The notes below the pieces were generated by a model. It was not told where the DNA came from. It made no database searches and saw only the letters and a list, made by a program, of their open reading frames with translations. Both the position numbers and the translations under genes were made by a program. Source: Telmatobacter sp. DSM 110680 (GTDB taxonomy: Bacteria; Acidobacteriota; Terriglobia; Terriglobales; Acidobacteriaceae). From it: a stretch of 64,000 nucleotides of DNA. Numbering within the stretch: position 1 is the stretch's first letter; the number at the start of each line of letters is the position of its first letter. Below are positions 33,845 to 43,893 of this stretch, one piece after another. The DNA is taken from the NCBI RefSeq assembly GCF_039994875.1, contig NZ_CP121196.1:1550001-1614000 (forward strand). Reading direction: 5' to 3'.

Positions 33845-36265
33845 GTGAACAATATTTTGAGGTTGAAGGTAGGACTGGCGGTGCTGCTTGGGGCCGCAAC
33901 GCTCCATGCGCAGAGTGCAGCCCCGTGGGTGATTGGACCCTTTGCGCGGCCTTCGACGGGTAATCCGGTAGTGATGCCAATTCCAGCCTCGAAATTTCAA
34001 GATCCGATCGCTAAGGCGCCCGTGCAGTGGGAGGCGCTGCACACCTTCAATCCGGCGGCGATCGTGCGCCACGGGAGAATCTATGTCCTGTATCGCGCGG
34101 AAGACAACTCCGGCGCGATGGAGATTGGCGGACACACCTCGCGCCTGGGCATGGCCGAGAGTGACGACGGCATCCACTTCAAGCGTTCTGCCGAGCCGGT
34201 GTTCTACCCCGCAGAAGATGACCAGAAGGCGAGAGAGTGGCCAGGCGGCGTCGAAGATCCGCGCATCGTGGAGCGCGAAGACGGCACCTACATCCTCACC
34301 TATACCCAATGGAATCGAAAAACGTATTCTGTCGGCATCGCCACCTCGCGCGATCTCAAGCGATGGACCAAGTACGGACCGGCCTTTCTCGCCGCATCCG
34401 GCGGCAAGTACGCGAACCTGATGTACAAATCCGCCGGCATCGTCACGCAACTGAAAGACGGCCGTCTGCTTGCCGCGAAGATCGCCGATCGGTACTGGAT
34501 GTACTGGGGTGAGGGATCGATAAAGCTGGCGACATCGGACGATGCGATTCACTGGACCCCTGTCGAGGACACGCACGGAAATCCAGTCGAAATGCTTCGG
34601 CCTCGGCCCGGCCACTTCGATAGCACCTTTCCTGAAACCGGTCCACCGCCAATCCTCACCAGCGCAGGCATCGTGATGCTGTACAACGGCAAGAACGCGA
34701 CCGAGAGCGGTGACCCCGCCATGGGACCAGGTGCGTACGCCGCCGGCGAAGCGTTGTTCGAGGCCTCGAATCCTGCACACCTGCTGGAGCAGACCGACAA
34801 GCCGGTACTCAAGCCCGAACTCCCGTATGAACAGACAGGCCAGTACGCAGCCGGAACCACTTTCGCCGAGGGGCTGGTGTTCTTTCACGGCAAGTGGTTC
34901 CTGTACTACGGATGCGCGGATTCGCTGGTAGCGGTAGCCACTGCACCTGTAGAGGCCATGAGCGCTGAAACCCTGCACATGACGACGGCAGCCGAAGGTC
35001 CGATGACCGCGCCGCCGAGTTCGAAACCCGGTGTTCCGCCACCCGGCGCTGAAGCCAATGCGCGCGGCTTCTATCTCCACAAGGACGACACCGTCGTCTT
35101 TTATGGCGACAGCATCACGGAACAGAACTACTACAACCAGTGGGTCGAACTCTACACGGCAACCCGCTTCCCGTGGATGCGTGTGCACTTCTATGGCGCG
35201 GGCGTGGGCGGAGATCGCGTAAGCGGCGGCGGTGGAGGTCCCATCGATCAGCGTCTCGAACGCGATGTCTTCGCGGAGAAGCCAACCATCGTCACAGTGA
35301 TGCTGGGCATGAACGATGGAGCATATCGCGCCACCACCGACGACATTGAGCAGACCTACGTAAAGGGATATCAGCATCTGCTCGATTCCATTCGCGAACA
35401 TGTCCCCGGTGTGCGAATGACCCTACTGGGACCCTCGCCCTACGACGATGTAACGCGTCCGGTGTTCTTCCCCGGCGGATACAACGCCGTGATGCAGCAT
35501 TTTGCGGAGGTCGATCAATCGCTGGCCGACAAGTATGGCGCGGCATTCATCAATCTCAATCCTTCAGTCGTTGCGGCCATCAGCAAGGCCGACGCGCTCG
35601 ATCCGAAACTGGCCGTGTTGCTGCTGCCCGATCGCGTCCATCCCGATCCGCTCGCGCACTGGGTGATGGCTGAGGCCCTTCTGAAAGGCTGGCATGCGCC
35701 ATCCATGGTTTCCGAAATCGTTGTAGATGCGCACGCCGCCACAGTGACGCAGGCTCGCAACGCGTCCGTCAGCGAAGTTGCCCAGACCAGCGGCGAGTTG
35801 AAATGGACTGCGCTCGAAGACGCTCTGCCGCTACCATTGACACGCAGCAACGCCACCACGGCGCTGCTGCTCGATCTGACTGACATTGAGCAGCAACTCA
35901 ACCAGGAAACCCTACGCGTCACCGGACTTGCCGCCGGCCGCTACACCCTCAGTATCGATGGTGAGGCGGTGGACACTTTTTCGCCGGAAGCGCTGGAAGC
36001 AGGAATCAATCTCGCCGACTACGGCACGCCGATGTTTCACCAGGCACAGCGCGTAAGCTGGCTGGTGCGCGATCGCGACGAGGCACACTACATTCATCTG
36101 CGCATGCGCGTGCGCAACGCCGATACCGGCAGCGAAGAAGGCAAGGACGTCATGCAGGCCTTCGAGAATTCTCTTGAAGATTCTATCTACGAGGCCGCCG
36201 CGCCCAAGCCGCATGTATTTCGCCTCACCCCGGTTCCGACCGGTACGACACAAAGCACCCGCTGA
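33845..36265 (+). CDS. Secreted GH130-like and SGNH hydrolase fusion
   Basis: 806-residue exported protein from a GTG at 33845, preceded by GGGGAGA; the leader ends near LHAQ. Residues ~30-390 form a five-bladed beta-propeller of the GH130 type (mannoside phosphorylase/hydrolase): FNPAAIVRHGRIYVLYRAED, then WPGGVEDPRIVE near residue 135 and TYTQWNRKTY. Residues ~415-620 are an SGNH/GDSL esterase with GDSITEQ near 421, GAGVGGDRV, LGMNDG and DRVHPD near 595, so the Ser, Gly, Asn and Asp/His blocks are all present. A C-terminal beta-rich region follows. Secretion makes hydrolysis likelier than intracellular phosphorolysis. A plausible job is deacylating and cleaving mannosides; this is inference. 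Confidence 0.8.
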   Translation: MNNILRLKVGLAVLLGAATLHAQSAAPWVIGPFARPSTGNPVVMPIPASKFQDPIAKAPVQWEALHTFNPAAIVRHGRIYVLYRAEDNSGAMEIGGHTSRLGMAESDDGIHFKRSAEPVFYPAEDDQKAREWPGGVEDPRIVEREDGTYILTYTQWNRKTYSVGIATSRDLKRWTKYGPAFLAASGGKYANLMYKSAGIVTQLKDGRLLAAKIADRYWMYWGEGSIKLATSDDAIHWTPVEDTHGNPVEMLRPRPGHFDSTFPETGPPPILTSAGIVMLYNGKNATESGDPAMGPGAYAAGEALFEASNPAHLLEQTDKPVLKPELPYEQTGQYAAGTTFAEGLVFFHGKWFLYYGCADSLVAVATAPVEAMSAETLHMTTAAEGPMTAPPSSKPGVPPPGAEANARGFYLHKDDTVVFYGDSITEQNYYNQWVELYTATRFPWMRVHFYGAGVGGDRVSGGGGGPIDQRLERDVFAEKPTIVTVMLGMNDGAYRATTDDIEQTYVKGYQHLLDSIREHVPGVRMTLLGPSPYDDVTRPVFFPGGYNAVMQHFAEVDQSLADKYGAAFINLNPSVVAAISKADALDPKLAVLLLPDRVHPDPLAHWVMAEALLKGWHAPSMVSEIVVDAHAATVTQARNASVSEVAQTSGELKWTALEDALPLPLTRSNATTALLLDLTDIEQQLNQETLRVTGLAAGRYTLSIDGEAVDTFSPEALEAGINLADYGTPMFHQAQRVSWLVRDRDEAHYIHLRMRVRNADTGSEEGKDVMQAFENSLEDSIYEAAAPKPHVFRLTPVPTGTTQSTR

Positions 36266-36332
36266 TGTTCCGCGTAAATGATTTGCACTAAATAACAAGG
36301 AGGGCGCGATCGCCGGAATTTCTCTCAAATCG

Positions 36333-38276
36333 GTGTTGGAGACGGATGCAACCGACTTGCGCGATGTCACCACCCATGCCTCCGGTCCAGCGGGCTCCCT
36401 GCCGTTAACGCCAGAGATGTTGTTGAATGAGCCATCCGGAAATCTTTTCGGACTCAGCCAGAATGCGGGAATGGGATGGGAGCCTTCGCGGCTTCTCGAC
36501 CCGGAATTTCTGATCCTCAGCACCCACGGCGGTATGCGCGCCGAAAACGGACGCCCCATCGCTCTCGGCTTTCACACCGGACACTGGGAAGTAGGCCTAC
36601 TTGTCGCCGAAGCTGCGCGCGAGCTGAAAGCTCTGCACTCTACGCCTTTCGCCGGCTCATGCACCGATCCCTGCGATGGAAGAACGCAGGGCACAACCGG
36701 CATGATGGACTCGCTGCCGTTTCGTAACGATGCCGCGATGGTACTGCGGCGGCTCATGCGATCCCTGCCTACCAGTAAAGGCGTGCTCGGCGTGGCCACC
36801 TGCGACAAAGGGCTGCCGGCAATGATGATGGCGCTCGCCTCCGTAGGTTCGCTCCCGGCAGTATTGGTGCCCGGCGGTGTCACGCTCCTGCCCGAGTCTG
36901 GCGAAGATGCAGGCAAGGTCCAGACCATCGGCGCGCGCTTTGCCCAGCAGCAGATCACGCTCGAATACGCAGCCGAAGTTGGTTGCCGGACTTGTGCATC
37001 GCCAGGCGGTGGATGCCAGTTCCTCGGCACGGCAGCGACCGCGCAAGTCGTGGGCGAAGCATTGGGATTGTCATTGCCCCACACCGCGCTCGCACCCTCC
37101 GGTCAGTCTGTCTGGCTCGACGCGGCAAAACGATCTGCACGTGCAATCATCCGGTTGCATGAATTGAAATTCGGAGTGCGCAATGTGTTAACGGATGCAG
37201 CCGTGCGCAATGCAATGGTGTTGCACGCGGCATTTGGCGGCTCCACAAATCTGCTATTGCATTTACCCGCGATTGCATTTTCCGCAGGATTGAAGCGCCC
37301 CAGCCGCGCCGACTGGGAAGAAGTAAATCGCAGCGTCCCGCGCCTCGTAGACGCCCTGCCCAATGGTCCGCATGGATTCGCGACCGTACAGGTGTTTCTC
37401 GCCGGCGGCGTCCCCGAGGTCATGCTGGAACTCCGCTCGGCAGGCCTCCTTGATGGGAGTGTCCACACCGTTACAGGCGATACGCTCAATGCTAGCCTAG
37501 ACTGGTGGCGCGACAGCGAACGCCGGCACACGCTGCGCGGCAAGCTCACACAACTCGACGGCATCGACGCAGATGACGTCATCATGACTCCCGATCGTGC
37601 GCGCGAGCGCGGACTCACGGCGACCGTCTGCTTTCCCGTCGGCAACCTCGCGCCTGAGGGATCGGTCATCAAGAGCACCGCCATCGATCCCTCGCTGATT
37701 GGCAACGACAACATATTCAGCCACCGCGGTCCCGCGCGCGTATTTACAACGGAGGCTGCAGCAATCGCGGCGATCAAGTCGGGTGCCATCGGCCATGGCG
37801 ATGTGCTGGTGCTCATATGCGGCGGTCCGAAAGGCGCCGGAATGCAGGAGATCTATCAGGTCACCTCCGCCCTCAAGCAACTGCCCCACTGCAAGCACGT
37901 CGCCGTGCTCACCGATGCGCGTTTCAGCGGCGTTTCCACCGGCGCCTGCATTGGTCACATCTCCCCTGAAGCACTGTCGGGCGGTCCAATCGGTAAGGTA
38001 AACGACGGCGACCTTATTGAAATCGTGGTCGACCGCGGCAAATTGACTGCCTCGGTGCATCTCGTCGGCGACGCCGACGGTGAATTCACTGCGGAAGAGG
38101 GCTCGCGCAAGTTGGCCGCACGCAACCCGCGAACCGATCTCAAGTCGCACCCGGCGCTCCCGGACGATACTCGCCTGTGGGCCGCACTGGTAGAAGCCAG
38201 CGGTGGAGTATGGGGCGGTTGCGTCTACGACACCGAAAAGATCGTTGCCGCCCTCAATCATCCAATCAGCACCTAG
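36333..38276 (+). CDS. yjhG: D-xylonate-type dehydratase, YjhG/YagF family
   Basis: Iron-sulfur dehydratase of the IlvD/Edd superfamily, very similar along its length to E. coli YjhG/YagF, which dehydrate D-xylonate to 2-keto-3-deoxy-xylonate. Shared blocks: [53 protein letters not shown] (cluster cysteines), [23 protein letters not shown] and [16 protein letters not shown]. The GTG at 36333 gives 647 residues but has no ribosome site. A perfect AAGGAGGG at 36297-36304 is instead followed 4 bases later by an in-frame ATC at 36309, which would give an N-terminus nearer the E. coli length. The start is therefore open. Confidence 0.9.
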   Translation: MLETDATDLRDVTTHASGPAGSLPLTPEMLLNEPSGNLFGLSQNAGMGWEPSRLLDPEFLILSTHGGMRAENGRPIALGFHTGHWEVGLLVAEAARELKALHSTPFAGSCTDPCDGRTQGTTGMMDSLPFRNDAAMVLRRLMRSLPTSKGVLGVATCDKGLPAMMMALASVGSLPAVLVPGGVTLLPESGEDAGKVQTIGARFAQQQITLEYAAEVGCRTCASPGGGCQFLGTAATAQVVGEALGLSLPHTALAPSGQSVWLDAAKRSARAIIRLHELKFGVRNVLTDAAVRNAMVLHAAFGGSTNLLLHLPAIAFSAGLKRPSRADWEEVNRSVPRLVDALPNGPHGFATVQVFLAGGVPEVMLELRSAGLLDGSVHTVTGDTLNASLDWWRDSERRHTLRGKLTQLDGIDADDVIMTPDRARERGLTATVCFPVGNLAPEGSVIKSTAIDPSLIGNDNIFSHRGPARVFTTEAAAIAAIKSGAIGHGDVLVLICGGPKGAGMQEIYQVTSALKQLPHCKHVAVLTDARFSGVSTGACIGHISPEALSGGPIGKVNDGDLIEIVVDRGKLTASVHLVGDADGEFTAEEGSRKLAARNPRTDLKSHPALPDDTRLWAALVEASGGVWGGCVYDTEKIVAALNHPIST

Positions 38277-38333
38277 ATTGAGTTTCTACAACACGAAACA
38301 AGGTGCTCCATCCATGTGAAACTATATGTAGAC

Positions 38334-40385
38334 TTAGCTATTCTTCAAAACCGGAAACGCGGTGATGCGCAACTTAGCGGTTGCATATGGAATCAGGGTA
38401 ATCTCTTCCGCTGGCTCCTCGCTTGTAACGGGGCTTTGCAGGAGCGTATTGGCTACTCCATCTTCCGCGCGCCATGCCGGAATTTTGCGCGCCTTCACGC
38501 GCAGTTGTACCGGCGGATTCTTTCGAGCAAAGGGAAGATCACCTACTTCCGCTTCGGTGACCGCGATGTCATTTGCCGCGTCGCCGGTATTCAATTGCAA
38601 TGCATAGTTCCAAGCCGTGGTGGGATACACCTGCCAGTCAGCAGTCATGCCGCGATCGCGCAGTTTCACCCAGTCTTCTCCGATCCCGTAGGAGAAGACC
38701 AGCGGACCGCGTTCAATCGCAACCGAGTCATTGAACCAGCGTGAAACACGCGGCCTCATTGGAAATGTGATTTCCACGCGATCGCCGGATTTCCATGAAC
38801 GCTGAATTCGCGCGAACGAACCTGCGGCTGGCTCCGGTTCACTACGGCCATTCACAGTGATGGTGGTTCCCGCAGCCCACGCGGGGATCCGCAGATGAAG
38901 TGGGAATTCGAGCGGGGCGGCCGGGCTGACAGTGATTTGAACGTTACCGCGAAACGGATATTCGGTTTCCTCAACGATATGTATCGGGGTTCCATGCAGA
39001 CTAGTGCTCACTTCGCAAGGAGCATAAGCGGCAGCGACCAACCCATCCCGTGGGTCATTCGCCGCTCCACCGCACATTAGAAACAGACTCGCAGCAAATT
39101 TTGGCCAGCCCTGGTGATAGTTCGCGGTGCAGCAGCCAAAGTTGGGCTCAAGACCAAATAGATTGGATTCCGGACCGTCGCTGACCCACGGCTTATGGTG
39201 CAGGCTGCACTCCACCTGGTTCGGCTCCTGGTTATATTGGTGCGCCCACATATCGTCAGTCAGCGTGCCGGGCAGCGCGTTGAATGCGAGGCGCTCAAGG
39301 CGATCGCCAAACGCCGCATCGCCAGTGATGGCGAGAGCGCGCTCCAGCGAGTACATGTATTCGACCACGGTGCAGAGTTCCGAACCTTGCGAAGGATCGC
39401 GGCCGGAGAGATGTTCGTCGCAGGAGAACATGCCATTGGGCAAGCCGTGATACTTGTCGAGTTCCGCAATCATCTGCGTTGCGGCTTTGCGATCGCTTTC
39501 GGACCCAGAGACGAGCGACCACACCGGCCCTGTCTTCACCGCCTGCCCATTGTTCACGCCGTGTGTTGAAAGCGCGAGATCCTTGAGACCCCCGTCTTCG
39601 TTGAGCTTGATGAACTCGGCCGTGATCTTTTGCTTGTATTGAAAGTTCGCATACTGCGCCATCCAGTCGTAGCCCTGCGTGTGCAAAAGCCGCGCGAGAT
39701 CGAGGAGATACGCCGCGCCGGTCCGGTTATAGAGCCAGGTGACGCTAAGCACTTCGTCCTGCCAGCGGAATTTGCCCCAGTCGCGCAGTGGACGTTTGGG
39801 AAGTTCGGAAAGCTGGTAACGGAAATACCGGTCCATAAGCGGCATTACGCGTGGATCGCCGGTGAATTCCTGGTATTGCGTGAGGACTTTTAGTGCGACG
39901 ATGCGCGGCCACCAGTCATCATTCGAAGCTGGACCGATCATGCCATTCGACGCCTGGTTGGTCAGAATCCACTCCATGTACTTTTGCGCTTTCGCTTTGA
40001 GACGCGCGTCATCGAGAAGCCACGCGAGAGGAATGAGGCCGTCGAGGTAATAGGGTCCGCGCTCCCACGATTCGCCTTTGCCCCCGAGCCATCCGCTATT
40101 GGAACCAACGTCGGCCCACGTCTCGTCGAGGTGCCCTGAAAGTCCATTGGCCTGGATCTCCAACTGCCGGCGAAGCCATCCCGCCGGACGAACCTGTCCC
40201 AGCGGCAGCGGATAGAACGCGCTGGCATTGAGCGGTGCCCGATTTTTAACGGTGACAACGGACTGTGAATCGGCCCGATGTTCGGCGAGAGCGAAAATCT
40301 TGCGTGCCGGCAGAGCGCAAGCGAGCCCCGCGAACCCGGACTGTTGAAGAAAGCGGCGACGCGAAGTACGGAATCGTTGCGACAT
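38334..40385 (-). CDS. GH127-like beta-L-arabinofuranosidase (DUF1680)
   Basis: 683-residue protein exported through Tat (SRRRFLQQSGFAGLA at the N-terminus). It belongs to the GH127/DUF1680 family, whose HypBA1 member releases beta-L-arabinofuranose using a Cys nucleophile held by zinc. The equivalent residues are here: Glu336 and Cys338 in GSELCTVVEYM, and Cys418-Cys419 in FGCCTANYHQG. The catalytic alpha/alpha barrel spans about 40-430 and beta-sandwich domains follow. The ATG at 40385 is used because it starts the Tat signal after AGGTG; the longer frame to 40559 overlaps the divergent nucleoside hydrolase gene. Confidence 0.88.
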   Translation of the reverse strand: MSQRFRTSRRRFLQQSGFAGLACALPARKIFALAEHRADSQSVVTVKNRAPLNASAFYPLPLGQVRPAGWLRRQLEIQANGLSGHLDETWADVGSNSGWLGGKGESWERGPYYLDGLIPLAWLLDDARLKAKAQKYMEWILTNQASNGMIGPASNDDWWPRIVALKVLTQYQEFTGDPRVMPLMDRYFRYQLSELPKRPLRDWGKFRWQDEVLSVTWLYNRTGAAYLLDLARLLHTQGYDWMAQYANFQYKQKITAEFIKLNEDGGLKDLALSTHGVNNGQAVKTGPVWSLVSGSESDRKAATQMIAELDKYHGLPNGMFSCDEHLSGRDPSQGSELCTVVEYMYSLERALAITGDAAFGDRLERLAFNALPGTLTDDMWAHQYNQEPNQVECSLHHKPWVSDGPESNLFGLEPNFGCCTANYHQGWPKFAASLFLMCGGAANDPRDGLVAAAYAPCEVSTSLHGTPIHIVEETEYPFRGNVQITVSPAAPLEFPLHLRIPAWAAGTTITVNGRSEPEPAAGSFARIQRSWKSGDRVEITFPMRPRVSRWFNDSVAIERGPLVFSYGIGEDWVKLRDRGMTADWQVYPTTAWNYALQLNTGDAANDIAVTEAEVGDLPFARKNPPVQLRVKARKIPAWRAEDGVANTLLQSPVTSEEPAEEITLIPYATAKLRITAFPVLKNS

Positions 40386-40447
40386 AGACACCTGTGTGCG
40401 ACCGTCAACAGAGTAATGGACGGGGCCGAGGCGATAGAGTACTTGGC

Positions 40448-41431
40448 ATGAAAATTCCTCGGGTTCTAGTTGTCTTGTGCGCACTGTTGTTCGCTGTTTT
40501 CGGGTCATTGGCGGCGCGGGCGCAGGCTTCTGATGCCGATAAAGCCATCTCAACTCCACAACTGGTTATCATCGATACCGATATCGGCGATGACATTGAT
40601 GACGCCTTTGCACTGGCGTTGGCGCTGAAGAGTCCGGAACTCAGAGTCCTTGGCGTGACGACGACCTTCGGCAACACCGAGATGCGCGCGCGACTTCTCG
40701 ACCGATATCTAAAGGACGTGGGACGAAGCGATATTCCAGTGTTTGCCGGACCACCTTCAAAGACAGACAACCTGATGACGCAGGCGGCTTATGCGAAGCA
40801 AACTCCGGAGAAGAAACACCAAGGCGGTGCGGAGTTTATTTTGCGCGAAGCTCGTGAGCATCCCGGTGAAATAACACTCATCGGAATTGGGCCTCTGTTC
40901 ACAGTGCAGGCAGCAATTGAGCACGATCCGGCTGCATTCAAAAAGTTGAAGCGAGTGGTGATTATGGGTGGCAGCATCGAGCGCGGTTATGGAGTCGATG
41001 CGCAAGGCATGCCAAATCCACCGCAACCGGAATGGAACATTCTGTGCGATCCGGCCGGAGCAAAGGCGCTGTTGGCGTCAGGCGTGCCAGTATTCATGAT
41101 GCCGCTCGATTCCACTCAAGTGCCGCTCGATGCGGGGAAGCGGGATGCGATCTTTGCGCATGGATCTCCGCTCACTGATCAGTTGACGCTGCTCTATCAC
41201 GAATGGATCGGTAACACTTCGAACCGCAGTCCAACGCCGACCCTGTTCGATCCGGTTGCGGTTACGTTCACATTTCGTCCGGATCTTTGCCCTACCAAGC
41301 CAATGCATATTGAAGTCGATGGCAAGGGGCTGACAACATTAGGGCCCGGAGATCCGAATGCGCGGGTCTGTCTGCAGTCAGACGAGAAGTCCTTCCTTGA
41401 CCTGCTCGTTAAACGGATAACTGCAGACTGA
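40448..41431 (+). CDS. Secreted inosine-uridine-preferring nucleoside hydrolase
   Basis: Cleaves the N-glycosidic bond of ribonucleosides. 327 residues with a signal peptide (cleavage near ARAQ), so it acts in the periplasm. The calcium-binding family motif DTDIGDDIDDAFAL is intact, followed by LGVTTTFGNT, a central RVVIMGGSIE and, in the C-terminal half, LFDPVAV. The start at 40448 gives the signal peptide; an in-frame ATG at 40394 would add an unlikely leader. It diverges from the GH127-like gene, 62 bases apart, so both promoters lie in that gap. Confidence 0.88.
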   Translation: MKIPRVLVVLCALLFAVFGSLAARAQASDADKAISTPQLVIIDTDIGDDIDDAFALALALKSPELRVLGVTTTFGNTEMRARLLDRYLKDVGRSDIPVFAGPPSKTDNLMTQAAYAKQTPEKKHQGGAEFILREAREHPGEITLIGIGPLFTVQAAIEHDPAAFKKLKRVVIMGGSIERGYGVDAQGMPNPPQPEWNILCDPAGAKALLASGVPVFMMPLDSTQVPLDAGKRDAIFAHGSPLTDQLTLLYHEWIGNTSNRSPTPTLFDPVAVTFTFRPDLCPTKPMHIEVDGKGLTTLGPGDPNARVCLQSDEKSFLDLLVKRITAD

Positions 41432-41608
41432 AACTCGGCAACTGATGACCGTGAAATAGCGATTCATCGGCAGGAATTCATTCCGATTCACCAGACATGT
41501 GCTCGGTGTCACATGCAACTCCATTGACAGCGCGTGAAAGTAAGAGAAAAATGGCGGGTCGTCGGGATTCTGACTCAGTCTGTATGCGTGAGAGGGAGTG
41601 TAAGAAAG

Positions 41609-42187
41609 ATGCGGAATTGGAAGGCTTTGAGTGCGTTGTTTTTGGGGTGTTCCGCCCTGTTGGTCGGTTGCAAGTCGGCGCCGGAATTAACGTCAACGCA
41701 GGCATTGGCGCTGGTGCAGGCCAAATATGACCAGACCGCACCGGTGGGCGTGAACGTCCTGGTCAATGATCCGGGTATGTTGAGTGGCGCAAAGGCAAAA
41801 CTCTGGGATCGGACGAAGATCTATCCCAACAAGATATGGGCGGACTTCAAGCTCACCGCGGACGGAAAAAAAGCGGTAGTGCTTCCCGGCGGAGGCGACG
41901 TTATTGAGTGGCGTCCCCAGAGCGCAGATGACAAGAACTACACCATTGTCGTGACTACGGTGGCAGCCAATCGTTTGAAAGCAAAAGATATGGGCGAATT
42001 GAGCGACGAGGCCATGGCCGGCGCAGAAGCAGCGAAGTCCGGAAAATACGCGGAGGTTGTGAATCTGACGGGGGTTCCAGAGGTTCTACAAGATATCGCT
42101 CATAATCCGGGGAACAAGCTGAGCGTGAGGAAAGAAGCAGATTTCGCCCTTGTGAATGGGGCTTGGACGCTCAAGACAATTCGATAG
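41609..42187 (+). CDS. Lipoprotein, unknown function
   Basis: 192-residue lipoprotein. A short basic N-terminus and hydrophobic segment end in the lipobox LLVGC (mature Cys at about residue 21). The body is a mixed alpha/beta domain with VVLPGGGDVIEWRPQ and VVTTVAANRLKAKDM; no family was recognised. The ATG at 41609 is preceded by GGGAG at ~10 bases; an open frame to 41534 is not needed. A hairpin follows (42200-42226), separating it from the ribosomal promoter. Confidence 0.7.
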   Translation: MRNWKALSALFLGCSALLVGCKSAPELTSTQALALVQAKYDQTAPVGVNVLVNDPGMLSGAKAKLWDRTKIYPNKIWADFKLTADGKKAVVLPGGGDVIEWRPQSADDKNYTIVVTTVAANRLKAKDMGELSDEAMAGAEAAKSGKYAEVVNLTGVPEVLQDIAHNPGNKLSVRKEADFALVNGAWTLKTIR

Positions 42188-42199
42188 GCCCGGCTCGTT

Positions 42200-42226
42200 T
42201 GTGGGTGGACTCATTAAATCCACCCA
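42200..42226 (+). terminator. Hairpin after the lipoprotein gene
   Basis: A perfect 9-bp stem GTGGGTGGA/TCCACCCAC with loop CTCATTAAA. No T-run follows, so it may act as a transcript end stabiliser or weak terminator. Confidence 0.55.
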
Positions 42227-42263
42227 CCTTCAGCCGGAAAGGTGCTGGAAATCGGGGAAATAA

Positions 42264-42292
42264 TTGACCCCACCAGCCTTTCTTGCTATCTT
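42264..42292 (+). promoter_or_regulatory. Sigma70-type promoter of the str operon
   Basis: -35 TTGACC (42264-42269), a 17-base spacer, and -10 TATCTT (42287-42292). Position and spacing are ideal for driving rpsL and the genes behind it, with transcription starting near 42299. Confidence 0.6.
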
Positions 42293-42771
42293 TAAAAGGT
42301 TCCGCAAGAACACGCCTATCCCTGTGTGCTAAAGACAGGCGCGTAATGGGAGATCCCCGGTCAGCAAGTTTGGCGAGGGTCTACACCCCAGGCCGTAGCG
42401 TTAAAAACGGCCGAAGTCCTTAAATTGCTCTCTTCTTGCGAAGGGCAGGGACACATCGCTTACCCGGGTGAAGGAAAGACGGGAGGGCGATATTCGCATC
42501 GGTGCTCGCGCGTTTCTCCACCTTGGAGGGCTATGCGAGCCGGAACCGGCGAAACGGAGTTGGCTTTTCCCGTTTAAAAGCGGAAAAACGACCGGCCACC
42601 GTCTCGGTTCTCGTCTGGAAGTGGAACGAAGGCAGACGCGAAGCAGCAACTTGGGCTTTCGTGCGTGTGCGCATCGACAAAGGTGCGTTTCGCAGCATGA
42701 GAAGCCGGGAAGGCTTGCGCGCGGCTGAATGTGGGTTGGGCTTAGAGGTTTTTGGGGTAAGGAGTTTCAGT
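42293..42771 (+). other. Long leader of the str operon transcript
   Basis: About 470 bases between the promoter and the rpsL start, with no gene I can support. It contains several short hairpins, such as GGCCGT(42391)/ACGGCC(42407-42412), CCTGT/ACAGG near 42322-42340 and TTTTCC/GGAAAA at 42565-42586. It ends in AAGGAG, the rpsL ribosome site. Possibly an autoregulatory S7/S12-type or other leader. Confidence 0.5.
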
Positions 42772-43167
42772 TTGCCTACTTTTAATCAATTGGTTCGTAA
42801 GGGGCGTACGGCCCCCCGGTACAAGACGGCGTCTCCTGCACTGCAGGCCTCGCCGCAGCGTCGCGGAGTATGCACCCGCGTGTACACACAAACCCCCAAG
42901 AAACCGAACTCGGCACTGCGCAAGGTAGCTCGCGTGCGGTTGACCAACGGGATTGAGGTCACCACCTACATCCCAGGCATCGGCCACAACCTGCAGGAGC
43001 ACTCGATTGTGCTCATCCGCGGGGGGCGCGTGAAAGACCTTCCCGGAGTCCGCTATCACGTGGTGCGCGGCACACTGGATTCCGTAGGCGTTGCCAACCG
43101 GAAGCAGAGTCGCTCCAAGTATGGCGCAAAGCGAGCCAAGGGTGGCGCGGCGGCAGGCAAGAAGTAG
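42772..43167 (+). CDS. rpsL: 30S ribosomal protein S12
   Basis: Decoding-centre protein of the 30S subunit, 131 residues. It begins TTG at 42772 ([13 protein letters not shown]), with AAGGAG 7 bases upstream. The streptomycin-region loop [15 protein letters not shown] and the second loop [11 protein letters not shown] are wild type, so no classical resistance substitution is seen. The end [17 protein letters not shown] is slightly extended and basic. First gene of str: rpsL-rpsG-fusA-tuf. Confidence 0.97.
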   Translation: MPTFNQLVRKGRTAPRYKTASPALQASPQRRGVCTRVYTQTPKKPNSALRKVARVRLTNGIEVTTYIPGIGHNLQEHSIVLIRGGRVKDLPGVRYHVVRGTLDSVGVANRKQSRSKYGAKRAKGGAAAGKK

Positions 43168-43284
43168 GCGCTCCGCGCTTTAGCGTTTTGGAGTAGAGCG
43201 GTGGGAATGAAATACGGTTCCCGGGCGGCGTGATGGTACCGGGACTGGGGCAGCACAACGGCGCTTAGGCGCGAAGGATTTTGA

Positions 43285-43764
<480 letters not shown>

Positions 43765-43893
43765 TTGACGGCACGAGGCAAGAAGAGTTTTAGCCGGCAA
43801 GCAAGATGGTCCGGCGCGAAGGCCCTGAACGGAATGGGTTTTTGAACTGAAGGAAACGGCGGGACTCGGGTCCCGCAAGGATAAAGAAAAACC

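Noticed and set aside
33752-35401. 549-codon open frame on the minus strand
   Set aside because: It is antisense to the GH130-SGNH gene, has no recognisable motif and the composition of a mirror frame in a GC-rich gene.
38334-40559. Start of the GH127-like gene at 40559
   Set aside because: The added segment overlaps the divergent nucleoside hydrolase and would bury the Tat signal.
42468-42728. Small plus-strand reading frame in the rpsL leader
   Set aside because: No family, no ribosome site and a shuffled-looking composition; the stretch is better explained as untranslated leader.
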